Below, piece by piece: positions 15,921 to 24,566 of a DNA stretch of 64,000 nt. Within the stretch, counting starts at the first letter, position 1, and every line of letters starts with the position of its first letter. The DNA is taken from contig NZ_JAAKZY010000003.1 in NCBI RefSeq assembly GCF_011045015.1, positions 62,001 to 126,000 of the forward strand. Direction: 5' to 3'. The position numbers and the translations under genes are program-made. The notes below the pieces were generated by a model. The model did not search any database. It saw only the letters and a list, made by a program, of their open reading frames with translations, and had not been told where the DNA came from. This stretch comes from Streptomyces scabichelini (lineage in GTDB: Bacteria > Actinomycetota > Actinomycetes > Streptomycetales > Streptomycetaceae).

Positions 15921-18434
15921 TCACAGCTGGCCGACATCGGTGACCTTGACGATGGCACGTCCCTCGGCGTCGGAAGCCGCGAGGTCGATCTCCGCGCTGA
16001 TGCCCCAGTCATGATCGCCATTCGGGTCCGCGAAGGTCTGCCGGACGCGCCACAGGCCGTTCTGCGGCTCCTCCTCGATGAGCAGCAGCTTGGGGCCGCG
16101 AGCGTCTGGGCCGGTGCCGAGGTCGTCGTACTCGTCCCAGTACTTGTCCATGGCCTCGCCCCAGGCATCGGCGTCCCACCCGGACTCGGCGTCCATCTCG
16201 CCGAGTTCTTCGACGTGGTCCAGGGCGGCGAGCTCGACGCGGCGGAACATGGCATTGCGGACGAGGACGCGGAAGGCGCGCGCGTTCGAGGTGACCGGTT
16301 TGACCTGATCGGCCTTTTCCTGGGCCTCTTCGGCCGTCATCTCCTCCGGGTTGGCGAGCTGTTCCCACTCGTCGAGGAGGCTGGAGTCGACCTGACGCAC
16401 CATCTCGCCGAGCCAGGCGATCAGATCCTCCAGATCGTCGGACTTGAGGTCGTCCGGCACGGTGTGGTCGAGGGCCTTGAACGCGCTCGCGAGGTAGCGC
16501 AGCACGATGCCCTCGGTGCGGGCGAGCTCGTAGAAGGAGACGAACTCCGTGAAGGACATGGCCCGTTCGTACATGTCACGGATGACGGACTTCGGCGACA
16601 GCGGGTGGTCGCCGACCCACGGGTGGCTCTTGCGGTAGGTGTCGTATGCGTGGAAGAGGAGCTCTTCCAGCGGCTTGGGGTACGACACGTCCTGGAGCCG
16701 CTCCATCCGGTCCTCGTACTCGACGCCGTCCGCCTTCATCGTCGCGACGGCCTCGCCGCGGGCCTTGTTCTGCTGGGCGGCGAGGATCTGCCGGGGGTCG
16801 TCCAGCGTCGACTCGACGACGGACACCATGTCCAGCGCGTAGGAGGGGGACTCGGGCTCCAGGAGTTCGAACGCCGCGAGCGCGAAGGTGGACAGCGGCT
16901 GGTTGAGCGCGAAGTCCTGCTGCAGGTCGACCGTCAGGCGCACGATGCGGCCTTCGGCGTCCGGCTCTTCGAGCTTCTCGACGATGCCGCCGTCGAGAAG
17001 CGAGCGGTAGATGGCGATCGCGCGGCGGATGTGCCGCAACTGCTGCTTGCGCGGCTCGTGGTTGTCCTCCAGCAGATGCCGCATCGCGGCGAAGGCGTTG
17101 CCGGGCCGGGCGATCACCGACAGAAGCATGGTGTGCGTGACCCGGAAGCGGGAGGTGAGCGGCTCCGGATCGGAGGAGATGAGCTTGGCGAAGGTGTTCT
17201 CCGTCCAGCCGACGAACCCCTCGGGGGCCTTCTTGCGGACCACCTTGCGACGCTTCTTCGGATCGTCGCCCGCCTTGGCGAGGGCCTTCTCGTTCTCGAC
17301 GACGTGCTCGGGAGCCTGGGCGACGACGAATCCCGCCGTGTCGAATCCTGCCCGCCCGGCGCGGCCCGCGATCTGGTGGAACTCCCGCGCGCGCAGCGTC
17401 CGCACACGGTTGCCGTCGTACTTCGTCAGAGCCGTGAACAGCACCGTGCGGATGGGGACGTTGACGCCGACACCGAGGGTGTCCGTGCCGCAGATGACTT
17501 TCAAAAGACCGGCCTGGGCCAGCTTCTCCACCAGGCGCCGGTACTTGGGCAGCATGCCGGCGTGATGCACGCCGATGCCGTGCCGCACGTAACGGGAGAG
17601 ATTGCGGCCGAACTTGGTGGTGAAGCGGAAGTTGCCGATCAGCTCGGCGATCTGGTCCTTCTCCGCACGCGTGCACATGTTGATGCTCATCAACGCCTGG
17701 GCCCGCTCCACGGCCTGGGCCTGGGTGAAGTGCACGATGTAGACGGGTGCCTGCTTGGTCTCGAGAAGTTCGGTGAGTGTCTCCGTGAGCGGCGTCAGCT
17801 TGTACTCGTAGGAGAGGGGCACGGGCCGCGTCACCGAGCGGACGACCGCGGTAGGACGGCCGGTCCGGCGGGTGAGGTCCTTCTCGAACATCGAGACGTC
17901 GCCGAGCGTGGCCGACATCAGGATGAACTGGGCCTGTGGCAGTTCGAGGATCGGGATCTGCCAGGCCCAGCCGCGGTCGGCCTCGGCGTAGAAATGGAAC
18001 TCGTCCATGACGACCTGGCCGACATCGGCGTTCTTGCCGTCGCGCAGCGCTATGGAGGCGAGCACCTCGGCGGTGCAGCAGATGACGGGGGCGTCGGCGT
18101 TGACGGAGGCGTCGCCGGTCAGCATGCCGACGTTCTCGGTGCCGAAGAGCTTGCACAGCTCGAAGAACTTCTCCGAGACGAGAGCCTTGATCGGCGCCGT
18201 GTAGAAGGTGACCTCGTCACGGGCGAGGGACGCGAAGTGCGCACCGGCCGCGATCATGCTCTTGCCCGATCCGGTGGGCGTCGACACGATCACGTTCGCA
18301 CCCGAGACGACCTCGATCAGCGCCTCCTCCTGGTGGGGATAGAGCGTGAGACCACGTTCCCCGGCCCACGACTCGAAGGCTTCGTAGAGGGCGTCGGGAT
18401 CCGCGGTCTGCGGCAGCTGATCGATAAGGGTCAC
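15921..18434 (-). CDS. Ski2-like DExH-box helicase
   Basis: Predicted at 837 residues from GTG at 18434 (VTLIDQLPQTADPDALY). The frame is open further upstream, but that part is low-quality sequence antisense to the neighbour's promoter. Motif I is STPTGSGKSM near 51; motif II is DEFH near 143; LMSATLGD is motif III; a helicase C half contains YVRHGIGVHHAGMLPKYRR and QIAGRAGRAGFDTAG (motif VI). The last ~330 residues are a helical C-terminal region. This is the architecture of bacterial Ski2/Mtr4-related RNA helicases found in actinomycetes. It starts divergently from the membrane hydrolase-like gene with a 145-bp gap. Confidence 0.92.
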   Translation of the reverse strand: MTLIDQLPQTADPDALYEAFESWAGERGLTLYPHQEEALIEVVSGANVIVSTPTGSGKSMIAAGAHFASLARDEVTFYTAPIKALVSEKFFELCKLFGTENVGMLTGDASVNADAPVICCTAEVLASIALRDGKNADVGQVVMDEFHFYAEADRGWAWQIPILELPQAQFILMSATLGDVSMFEKDLTRRTGRPTAVVRSVTRPVPLSYEYKLTPLTETLTELLETKQAPVYIVHFTQAQAVERAQALMSINMCTRAEKDQIAELIGNFRFTTKFGRNLSRYVRHGIGVHHAGMLPKYRRLVEKLAQAGLLKVICGTDTLGVGVNVPIRTVLFTALTKYDGNRVRTLRAREFHQIAGRAGRAGFDTAGFVVAQAPEHVVENEKALAKAGDDPKKRRKVVRKKAPEGFVGWTENTFAKLISSDPEPLTSRFRVTHTMLLSVIARPGNAFAAMRHLLEDNHEPRKQQLRHIRRAIAIYRSLLDGGIVEKLEEPDAEGRIVRLTVDLQQDFALNQPLSTFALAAFELLEPESPSYALDMVSVVESTLDDPRQILAAQQNKARGEAVATMKADGVEYEDRMERLQDVSYPKPLEELLFHAYDTYRKSHPWVGDHPLSPKSVIRDMYERAMSFTEFVSFYELARTEGIVLRYLASAFKALDHTVPDDLKSDDLEDLIAWLGEMVRQVDSSLLDEWEQLANPEEMTAEEAQEKADQVKPVTSNARAFRVLVRNAMFRRVELAALDHVEELGEMDAESGWDADAWGEAMDKYWDEYDDLGTGPDARGPKLLLIEEEPQNGLWRVRQTFADPNGDHDWGISAEIDLAASDAEGRAIVKVTDVGQL

Positions 18435-18579
18435 GTTCCCATCTTGCCTGTGATCCCACGCAATGAGGGAATCGGTTGCCGAGCCGAAGATCACGAACGC
18501 TACGCTGTGGCGCCGACGAGGCATCAGCGCACCTGGGCAACTGGGCGCGAGCACAAGAGGAATGGGGCGGGGCACGGCC

Positions 18580-19374
18580 ATGATGGGACCAGCACACTCA
18601 CTGTCGGGGGCTGCGGCCTGGCTGGGCGTCGGAGCCGCGGCGGCCGCCGCGGGGCACACGATGCCCTGGCCGGTGCTCCTGGTCGGCGCGCTGATCTGCG
18701 CCGGCGCCGCGCTCGCCCCGGACCTCGACCACAAGGCGGCCACCATCTCGCGGGCCTTCGGACCCCTCTCACGGGGTCTGTGCGAGATCGTCGACAAGCT
18801 TTCGTACGCCGTCTACAAGGGGACGAAGAAGCAGGGCGATCCGCGTCGCTCGGGCGGGCACCGCACGCTGACGCACACCTGGCTGTGGGCGGCGTTGATC
18901 GGTGCGGGCACCTCCGTCATCGCGATCACAGGCGAGCGCTGGGCGGTCCTGGCCATCCTCTTCGTGCACATAGTGCTCGCCATCGAGGGGCTGCTGTGGC
19001 GGGCGACGCGTGGCTCAAGCGCCGACGTCCTGGTCTGGCTGCTCGCCGCGACGAGTGCCTGGATCCTGGCGGGGGTCTTGGACGAGCCGGGCAACGGCTC
19101 CGACTGGCTGTTCACGGCGCCGGGCCAGGAGTACCTGTGGCTTGGGCTGCCGGTTGTCCTGGGCGCGCTGGTGCACGACATCGGGGATGCGCTGACGGTG
19201 TCCGGCTGCCCGATCCTGTGGCCGATACCGATCGGCCGCAAGCGCTGGTACCCGGTGGGGCCGCCCAAGGTGATGCGGTTCAGGGCGGGCAGCTGGGTCG
19301 AGCTGAAGGTGCTGATGCCGGCGTTCATGCTGCTCGGCGGAGTGGGCTGCGCAGCGGCGCTCAACGTCATCTGA
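18580..19374 (+). CDS. membrane metal-dependent-hydrolase-like protein (YdjM/LexA-regulated family)
   Basis: A 264-residue integral membrane protein. The opening MMGPAHSLSGAAAWLG, then ALAPDLDHKAATISR and GGHRTLTHTWLWAA, give the family's conserved His, Asp-x-Asp-His and HRTLTH motifs. A late LVHDIGDALTVSGCPILWP follows. The His/Asp residues probably bind a metal at the membrane face. Related YdjM-type proteins are annotated as membrane-bound metal-dependent hydrolases with unproven substrates. The start at 18580 follows GGGGCGGGG; ATG codons at 18562 and 18583 are alternatives. It ends upstream of a repetitive non-coding stretch. Confidence 0.85.
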   Translation: MMGPAHSLSGAAAWLGVGAAAAAAGHTMPWPVLLVGALICAGAALAPDLDHKAATISRAFGPLSRGLCEIVDKLSYAVYKGTKKQGDPRRSGGHRTLTHTWLWAALIGAGTSVIAITGERWAVLAILFVHIVLAIEGLLWRATRGSSADVLVWLLAATSAWILAGVLDEPGNGSDWLFTAPGQEYLWLGLPVVLGALVHDIGDALTVSGCPILWPIPIGRKRWYPVGPPKVMRFRAGSWVELKVLMPAFMLLGGVGCAAALNVI

Positions 19375-19549
19375 GCGACCGCGTCGGCTACGGGGACGGT
19401 GTCGCCGTCAGCCGGACGCGCGCTCGGGACACGGTCTCCGGCTGCCGAGGCGGACCCGATCCCGAGTCCGGTCGACGAGAGGTATCCGTTGCCGTGTCCG
19501 GCCGGCAAGACACACGCATCGCCCTCCCCGACCGGACCGGCCCACCCGC

Positions 19550-19660
19550 TGCAGCCTTCGGCCGCCAAGCCGTACCCGGCGCCGTCTCCGATCGGCGAGC
19601 CTTACCCGTTACCGGCACGGGTCGGCGAGCCTTACCACCCGTTACCGGCCCCGGCCGGAC
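19550..19660. repeat. degenerate tandem repeat in the gap before L31
   Basis: The 290-base space between 19375 and 19664 is built of related units. The clearest is cggcgagccttacc followed by cgttaccggc, seen at about 19589 and again at about 19621, with weaker copies before them. In one frame on the plus strand it reads as Pro-rich repeats such as EPYPLPARVGEPYHPLPAPA, but no ribosome site or start supports a protein. It may be a decayed repetitive gene or an expanded intergenic repeat. Confidence 0.5.
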
Positions 19661-19664
19661 GGAC

Positions 19665-19940
19665 TCACGCCGCGTCGTCCCCGCCGGACGCCGGGCTTGG
19701 GCTGCCGTACCGCTTCTCGAAGCGGGCGATCCGCCCCTCCGTGTCCACGGTCCGTGCCGTGCCGGTGTAGAAGGGGTGGCTCTCCGAGGAGATCTCCACA
19801 TCGACGACGGGGTACGTCCGGCCGTCGTCCCAGTCGATCGTCCGGTCGCTCGTCGCGGTCGAGCGGGTGAGGAAGGCGTAACCGGCGGCGCGGTCGCGGA
19901 AGACGACCGGGTGGTAGTCGGGGTGCTGGTCCTGCTGCAT
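19665..19940 (-). CDS. rpmE2: ribosomal protein bL31, type B (zinc-free)
   Basis: A 91-residue L31 of the type B form: [11 protein letters not shown] near the start, the inserted segment [19 protein letters not shown] and a tail with [10 protein letters not shown]. It has no cysteine at all, so it lacks the zinc ribbon of type A L31. Such copies replace the zinc protein in the 50S subunit when zinc is scarce and are usually Zur-repressed. The 54 bases upstream contain AAGGAG but no Zur-like palindrome that I can see. The C-terminus SGGDDAA is acidic. It lies 54 bases after the DUF5709 gene and could be read from that promoter. Confidence 0.93.
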   Translation of the reverse strand: MQQDQHPDYHPVVFRDRAAGYAFLTRSTATSDRTIDWDDGRTYPVVDVEISSESHPFYTGTARTVDTEGRIARFEKRYGSPSPASGGDDAA

Positions 19941-19994
19941 GAGTGCTCCTTGAAGGGGGAGTCTGTGCGCGGACAGGGCGCCGGAACAGGTGGA

Positions 19995-20465
19995 TCAGCC
20001 GGACTGGGCGTCCTCGTCGACGATGTGCATGGCAGCCTCCTCCGCCGAGGCGGCGGCACCGTCGATGCCCACGTCGGTGGCGATCAGCCGGCTCTCCTCG
20101 TCCTCGTGCGCACCTTCGTCGGGCGCCACGAGACGTCCGGAGCGGACGGCGCCCACCTCGTTGTCCAGGGCCTCGCCGTCGGAGTCCGGGCTGTCGCCGA
20201 TACCGTCTCCGTCAAGAGGCGCCACCTCCGGCAGTTCTTCCGCGAGGCGTTCGTCCAGCGTCTCGCCTCGATGCCGTTCGGCCGCGGTCACGTCTCTGCG
20301 CTCCACGGCCCACGGCCGCTCCGGCGGGGACCAGCCGCGGTCCAGAGGATCGTCCACACCGTCGGATTCCAGGGTGTCTTCGGCGTCGAGCAACCCGGCG
20401 TCGTCCTGAACCTCGGATCCGTCCGGCTGGTAGACGTCGTCTCCCCATCCGTCGGCGCTGTCCAC
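19995..20465 (-). CDS. DUF5709 family acidic protein
   Basis: A 156-residue strongly acidic protein from a GTG start preceded by GGAGGT. It has the layout I associate with DUF5709: SEVQDDAGLLDAEDTLES, DPLDRGWSPPERPW, then a stretch ETLDERLAEELPEV and a C-terminal SAEEAAMHIVDED. It has no membrane segment and looks largely unstructured. The family is found in actinomycetes and its function is unknown. It is upstream of the L31 gene on the same strand. Confidence 0.8.
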   Translation of the reverse strand: MDSADGWGDDVYQPDGSEVQDDAGLLDAEDTLESDGVDDPLDRGWSPPERPWAVERRDVTAAERHRGETLDERLAEELPEVAPLDGDGIGDSPDSDGEALDNEVGAVRSGRLVAPDEGAHEDEESRLIATDVGIDGAAASAEEAAMHIVDEDAQSG

Positions 20466-20650
20466 GGGTACCTCCAGGTGATGCGGGCCGACCCGCTGTC
20501 ACCGCGTTCGGCGGCGGGCGCACGGGCCGCTGGGCTCAGGCCTCGCCCATGTCGAACCGGGTGGTGCCTGGGCGTTCCCCGAGCCCGTGCCGACATCCAG
20601 CCTTCCACCCCTCGTCGACACACCGCAACGCCACGGAGCCGATGCCTGGC

Positions 20651-20685
20651 CAGGGCCCGGCCCTTTCGGGATGACACGGGCCCTG
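20651..20685 (-). terminator. probable terminator hairpin after the ABC exporter operon
   Basis: Arms cagggcccg (20651-20659) and cgggccctg (20677-20685) pair perfectly over nine bases with a 17-base loop. It sits about 80 bases beyond the stop of the ABC gene ending at 20766, within the 300-base gap that otherwise shows no gene. No U-run follows, as is usual in Streptomyces terminators. Confidence 0.5.
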
Positions 20686-20765
20686 GGCGCTGCTGGCCCG
20701 GCCACCGGTACGGCCGCGGGGCCGGCCCGCCCGAACACAGGCGGACCGGATGCCGGAGCGGCGGC

Positions 20766-22592
20766 TCAGCCGTGCCAGGACCGCCACAGCGCCGCGTACG
20801 CGCCGTCGGCGGCGACCAACTGGTCGTGGCTGCCGAGTTCGCTGATGCGGCCGTTCTCGACGACGGCGATGACGTCGGCGTCGTGGGCGGTGTGCAGCCG
20901 GTGGGCGATGGCGACCACCGTGCGGCCGTCGAGGACACGGGCCAGGGACTGTTCCAGGTGGCGGGCCGCGCGCGGATCGAGGAGCGAGGTGGCCTCGTCC
21001 AGGACCAGCGTGTGCGGATCGGCGAGGACCAGCCGGGCGAGCGCGATCTGCTGGGCCTGGGCCGGGGTGAGACCCAGCCCGCCCGAGCCGACCTCGGTGT
21101 CCAGACCGTCGTCCAGAGCCCGCGCCCAGCCGTCGGCGTCGACCGCGCCCAGAGCCGCCCACAGCTCGGAGTCATGGGCATCCATGGGGGTCCCCCCGCT
21201 CGAGCGAAGCCGAGAGTGGGGGAGGGCGAGCAGCAGGTTGTCGCGCAGGGACCCCACGAAGACGTGGTGTTCCTGGTTGACCAGCGCCACATGGGAGCGG
21301 ACCTGCTCGGCGGACATCCGGGACAGTTCGGCGTCGCCCAGGGTGATGCGGCCGACGCGGGGCGCGTAGATCCCGGCGAGCAGCCTGCCCAGCGTGGATT
21401 TGCCCGCGCCGGACGGGCCGACCAGAGCCAGCCGGGTGCCCGGCGCGACCTCCAGCGAGACTTTGCGCAGGACGTCGACGCCGGCCCGGTAGCCGAAGTG
21501 CACCTGGTCGGCGCGCACGTCCCGCCCGTCCGGGTCCAGCGATCCGTCACCGGCGTCCGGCTCGATGTCGCGGACGCCGACCAGCCGGGCCAGCGAGACG
21601 TGGGCCACCTGCAGCTCGTCGTACCAGCGCAGGATCAGGCCCACCGGGTCGACGAGCATCTGCGCGATGAGCGCGCCCGTCGTCAGCTGGCCGACCCCGA
21701 TCCAGCCCTGGAGCACGAAGAACCCGCCGATCATCAGGACCGAACCGAGGACCGTGACATGCGTGATGTTGATGACCGGGAAGAGCACCGAGCGCAGCCA
21801 CATGGTGTACCGCTCCCAGGCGGTCCACTCCTTGACCCGCCGGTCGGACAGTTCGATGCGGCGCTCGCCCAGGCGGTGGGCCTCGACGGTGCGTCCGGCA
21901 TCCACGGTCTCGGCGAGGACGGCGGCCACGGCGGCGTACCCGGCGGCCTCCGAGCGGTAGGCCGACGGCGCGCGTTTGAAGTACCAGCGGCAGCCGGCCA
22001 CGAGGAGCGGGACGGCGACCAGCACGGCGGGCGCGAGCGGCGGCGCGGTCACGGCGAGCCCGCCGAGCAGCAGCGTCACCCACACCACACCGATGGCCAG
22101 CTGTGGTACGGCCTCGCGCATGGCGTTGGCCAGCCGGTCGATGTCCGTCGTGATCCGGGACAGCAGGTCGCCCGTGCCTGCCCGCTCCAGGACGCCCGGC
22201 GGCAGCCCCACCGACCGTACGAGGAAGTCCTCGCGCAGGTCGGCCAGCATCCGCTCGCCGAGCATGGCGCCGCGCAGCCGCACCTGGCGTACGAACACCG
22301 CCTGGACGACCAGGGCCAGGGCGAAGACCGCGACGGTACGTTCCAGATGCAGCTCGCGCGCCGCGACCGCTCCGTCGGAGACGCGCTCGACCAGCGAGCC
22401 CAGCAGGTAGGGGCCCACCATCGAGGCGACGACAGCGACCGTGTTGACGGTGATGAGCAGCAGGAAGGCCCGGCGGTGCCGTTGGAACAGTTCGGCCACG
22501 TAGGCGCGTACGGTCGCGGGGGCGCCGACGGGCAGGGTGTTCGCCGTCGTCGGGGCCGCCGGGTCGTAGGCCGGTGGCGCCACGCCGATCAT
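20766..22592 (-). CDS. heterodimeric ABC exporter half A (intact Walker A, altered signature)
   Basis: A 608-residue half-transporter: six membrane helices over residues ~40-310, then an ATPase domain. The Walker A GPSGAGKST (near 394), Walker B TLVLDEATSLLD (near 530) and switch His in AIAHRLH are intact. The signature motif is replaced by LTPAQ (near 508) where LSGGQ is expected. The partner gene has the opposite set of defects, so only one composite ATP site should be canonical. The ATG overlaps the partner's stop as ATGA. Residues ~455-470 (LPHSRLRSSGGTP) come from a REP-like insertion in frame. Substrate is unknown; drug or lipid export is likely for the family. Confidence 0.92.
   Translation of the reverse strand: MIGVAPPAYDPAAPTTANTLPVGAPATVRAYVAELFQRHRRAFLLLITVNTVAVVASMVGPYLLGSLVERVSDGAVAARELHLERTVAVFALALVVQAVFVRQVRLRGAMLGERMLADLREDFLVRSVGLPPGVLERAGTGDLLSRITTDIDRLANAMREAVPQLAIGVVWVTLLLGGLAVTAPPLAPAVLVAVPLLVAGCRWYFKRAPSAYRSEAAGYAAVAAVLAETVDAGRTVEAHRLGERRIELSDRRVKEWTAWERYTMWLRSVLFPVINITHVTVLGSVLMIGGFFVLQGWIGVGQLTTGALIAQMLVDPVGLILRWYDELQVAHVSLARLVGVRDIEPDAGDGSLDPDGRDVRADQVHFGYRAGVDVLRKVSLEVAPGTRLALVGPSGAGKSTLGRLLAGIYAPRVGRITLGDAELSRMSAEQVRSHVALVNQEHHVFVGSLRDNLLLALPHSRLRSSGGTPMDAHDSELWAALGAVDADGWARALDDGLDTEVGSGGLGLTPAQAQQIALARLVLADPHTLVLDEATSLLDPRAARHLEQSLARVLDGRTVVAIAHRLHTAHDADVIAVVENGRISELGSHDQLVAADGAYAALWRSWHG
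21184..21226. repeat. Streptomyces REP-like hairpin element inside an ABC gene
   Basis: The stretch tgggggtccccccgctcgag followed by cgaagccgagagtgggggag has the look of a dispersed palindromic repeat that I know from many Streptomyces intergenic regions. It can fold: tccccc pairs with ggggga, and ctcg with cgag inside. Here it lies within the coding sequence and keeps the frame, encoding LPHSRLRSSGGTP. Only one copy was noticed in this window. The family identity is from memory, not a search. Confidence 0.65.
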
Positions 22593-24388
22593 GCGGTCTC
22601 CTCGATCTCTTCGAGTGCTTCCAGGTGGTCCATGTCGCGTGCGGCGGCCTCGTCGTCGGTCTCACGGGTCACCACGGCGCGGTACCGGGGTTCGCTGTGC
22701 ACCAGTTCGCGGTGCACGCCGACCGCGGCGACCTCGCCCTCGTGGACGAACACGATCCGGTCCGCGTGGTCCAGGAGCAGCGGGGACGAGGTGAAGACCA
22801 CGGTCGTACGCCCCTCCCGCAGGGACCGGATGCCGTCGGCGATCCGCGCCTCGGTGTGCGAGTCCACGGCGGACGTCGGCTCGTCGAGGACGAGCACCTC
22901 CGGGTCCGTGACCAGGGACCGCGCCAGCGCGAGCCGCTGGCGCTGGCCTCCCGACAGAGAACGCCCTCGTTCGGTGATCCGGGCGTCCATCGGGTCCTCG
23001 GCGTCCAGCGACCCCTGGGCGAGCGCGTCCAGGACGTCGCCGCACTGCGCGGCGGCCAGCGCCTCCTCGGCGCTCACGTCGCCCGAGGCGGGCACGTCGA
23101 GCAGTTCGCGGAGGCTGCCGGACAGCAGCACAGGGTCCTTGTCCTGGACGAGGACGGCTGTGCGGGCGGAGTCGAGGGGCAGTTCGTCCAGCGGTACGCC
23201 GCCGAGGAACGCGGACGGCAGGTCCGAGGCGGCCGCGGCGTGTCCGCCGAGCCGCTCGGCCAGCACACCCGCCGCGTCCGGGTCCCCGCACACCACGGCG
23301 GTGAGCCGCCCGGCCGGAGCGAGCACACCGGTCGCGGGGTCGTACAGATCCCCGGCCGGCACGACAGCCTCACGCGAGCCGTCGCTGTCCGTCGCCCGCT
23401 CCAGTGCCAGCACCCGGGCCGCACGTTTCGCGGACGGCCGGGAGAAGGAGTACGCCATCGCGATCTCCTCGAAGTGGTGCAGGGGATACGTGAGGATCAT
23501 GACGGCGCTGTACACGGTGACCATCTCGCCGATGGTGATCCGCCCCTCACGGGCCAGATGGACGCCGTGCCAGATGACCGCGATCAGCAGCAGACCAGGC
23601 AGCAGCACCTGGATCGCGGAGATCAGCGACCACATCCGGGCGCTGCGGACGGCGGCCCGCCGTACCTCCTGCGAGGCCCGGCGGTATCGGTCCAGGAACA
23701 GCTCCTCGCCGCCGATGCCGCGCAGCACGCGCAGACCCGCGACCGTGTCCGAGGCCAGCTCGGTGGCGCGGCCCGCCTTCTCGCGCTGGAAGTCGGCACG
23801 CCGGGTCGCGCGCGGCAGCAGCGGCAGCACCGCGAGCGCCAGGATGGGCACACCCACGGCGACGATGATCCCGAGGGCGGGCTCGTACACGACCAGGGCG
23901 ACGCAGACGAGGACGATCGTCACGGCGGCCGCGGTGAACCGCGACACGGCCTCCACGAACCAGCCGATCTTCTCCACGTCTCCGGTGGAGACCGCGACGA
24001 CCTCACCGGCCGCGACGCGCCGCGTGAGCGCGGAGCCCAACTGGGCGGTCCTGCGGGCCAGCAGCTGCTGGACGCGGGCGGCCGCGGTGATCCAGTTGGT
24101 GACCGCGGCCCGGTGCAGCATGGTGTCGCCCACCGCGATACCGAGCCCGCACAGCGCGATCAGCCCACCCGCCAGGGCGAGCCGCCCACCGGAGCGGTCC
24201 ACGACGGCCTGGACGGCGAAGCCGACACAGAAGGGCAGTGCGGACACGGAAAGGAAGTGCAGCAGTCCCCAGGCCAGGGACTTCAGTTGTCCGCCGAGTT
24301 GATTCCGGCCGAGCCACACCAGGAATCGGGGACCCGAGCGCGCGTCCGGCACACCCGGGTCGGGATACGGAAGGTCTTGAATCTGCAT
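22589..24388 (-). CDS. heterodimeric ABC exporter half B (no Walker A, intact LSGGQ)
   Basis: A 599-residue half-transporter, first gene of the pair. Helices occupy residues ~35-310. In the ATPase domain the P-loop is lost: CGDPDAAGVLAERL stands near 366 where GxxGxGK(S/T) is expected. The signature LSGGQRQRLALAR (near 477) and Walker B VLVLDEPTSAVD (near 497) are intact. The switch His is missing (VVFTSSPLLL). These losses complement those of half A. The C-terminal tail is acidic (ALEEIEETA). Its stop overlaps the start of half A. A 178-base gap separates it from the divergent L,D-transpeptidase-like gene. Confidence 0.92.
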   Translation of the reverse strand: MQIQDLPYPDPGVPDARSGPRFLVWLGRNQLGGQLKSLAWGLLHFLSVSALPFCVGFAVQAVVDRSGGRLALAGGLIALCGLGIAVGDTMLHRAAVTNWITAAARVQQLLARRTAQLGSALTRRVAAGEVVAVSTGDVEKIGWFVEAVSRFTAAAVTIVLVCVALVVYEPALGIIVAVGVPILALAVLPLLPRATRRADFQREKAGRATELASDTVAGLRVLRGIGGEELFLDRYRRASQEVRRAAVRSARMWSLISAIQVLLPGLLLIAVIWHGVHLAREGRITIGEMVTVYSAVMILTYPLHHFEEIAMAYSFSRPSAKRAARVLALERATDSDGSREAVVPAGDLYDPATGVLAPAGRLTAVVCGDPDAAGVLAERLGGHAAAASDLPSAFLGGVPLDELPLDSARTAVLVQDKDPVLLSGSLRELLDVPASGDVSAEEALAAAQCGDVLDALAQGSLDAEDPMDARITERGRSLSGGQRQRLALARSLVTDPEVLVLDEPTSAVDSHTEARIADGIRSLREGRTTVVFTSSPLLLDHADRIVFVHEGEVAAVGVHRELVHSEPRYRAVVTRETDDEAAARDMDHLEALEEIEETA

Positions 24389-24566
24389 GACGTCCCAGGG
24401 GCTCGTAGAACGGGGTGGGGGGAGGCAACAAACCGTGAAAGGTTCGCGTCACAGCGTGTCCGCAGGCAAACGATTTTCCGCCGCCGGGCAAAGATTCGGC
24501 CCGGACCGCCCGATATGGCCGGGATACCCAGGGCCCGGGCGCAATCGTCCGGAACACGGTGCGACG

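Noticed and set aside
20536-20765. Possible minus-strand small protein ending TTRFDMGEA
   Set aside because: Third-position GC is good over the last 20 codons but no start or ribosome site is clear and the frame runs through the exporter gene.
15594-24302. A single plus-strand open frame of about 2900 codons
   Set aside because: It runs antisense to well-supported genes (thioesterase, helicase, L31, ABC exporter). It is an effect of high third-position GC, which removes stops on the opposite strand.
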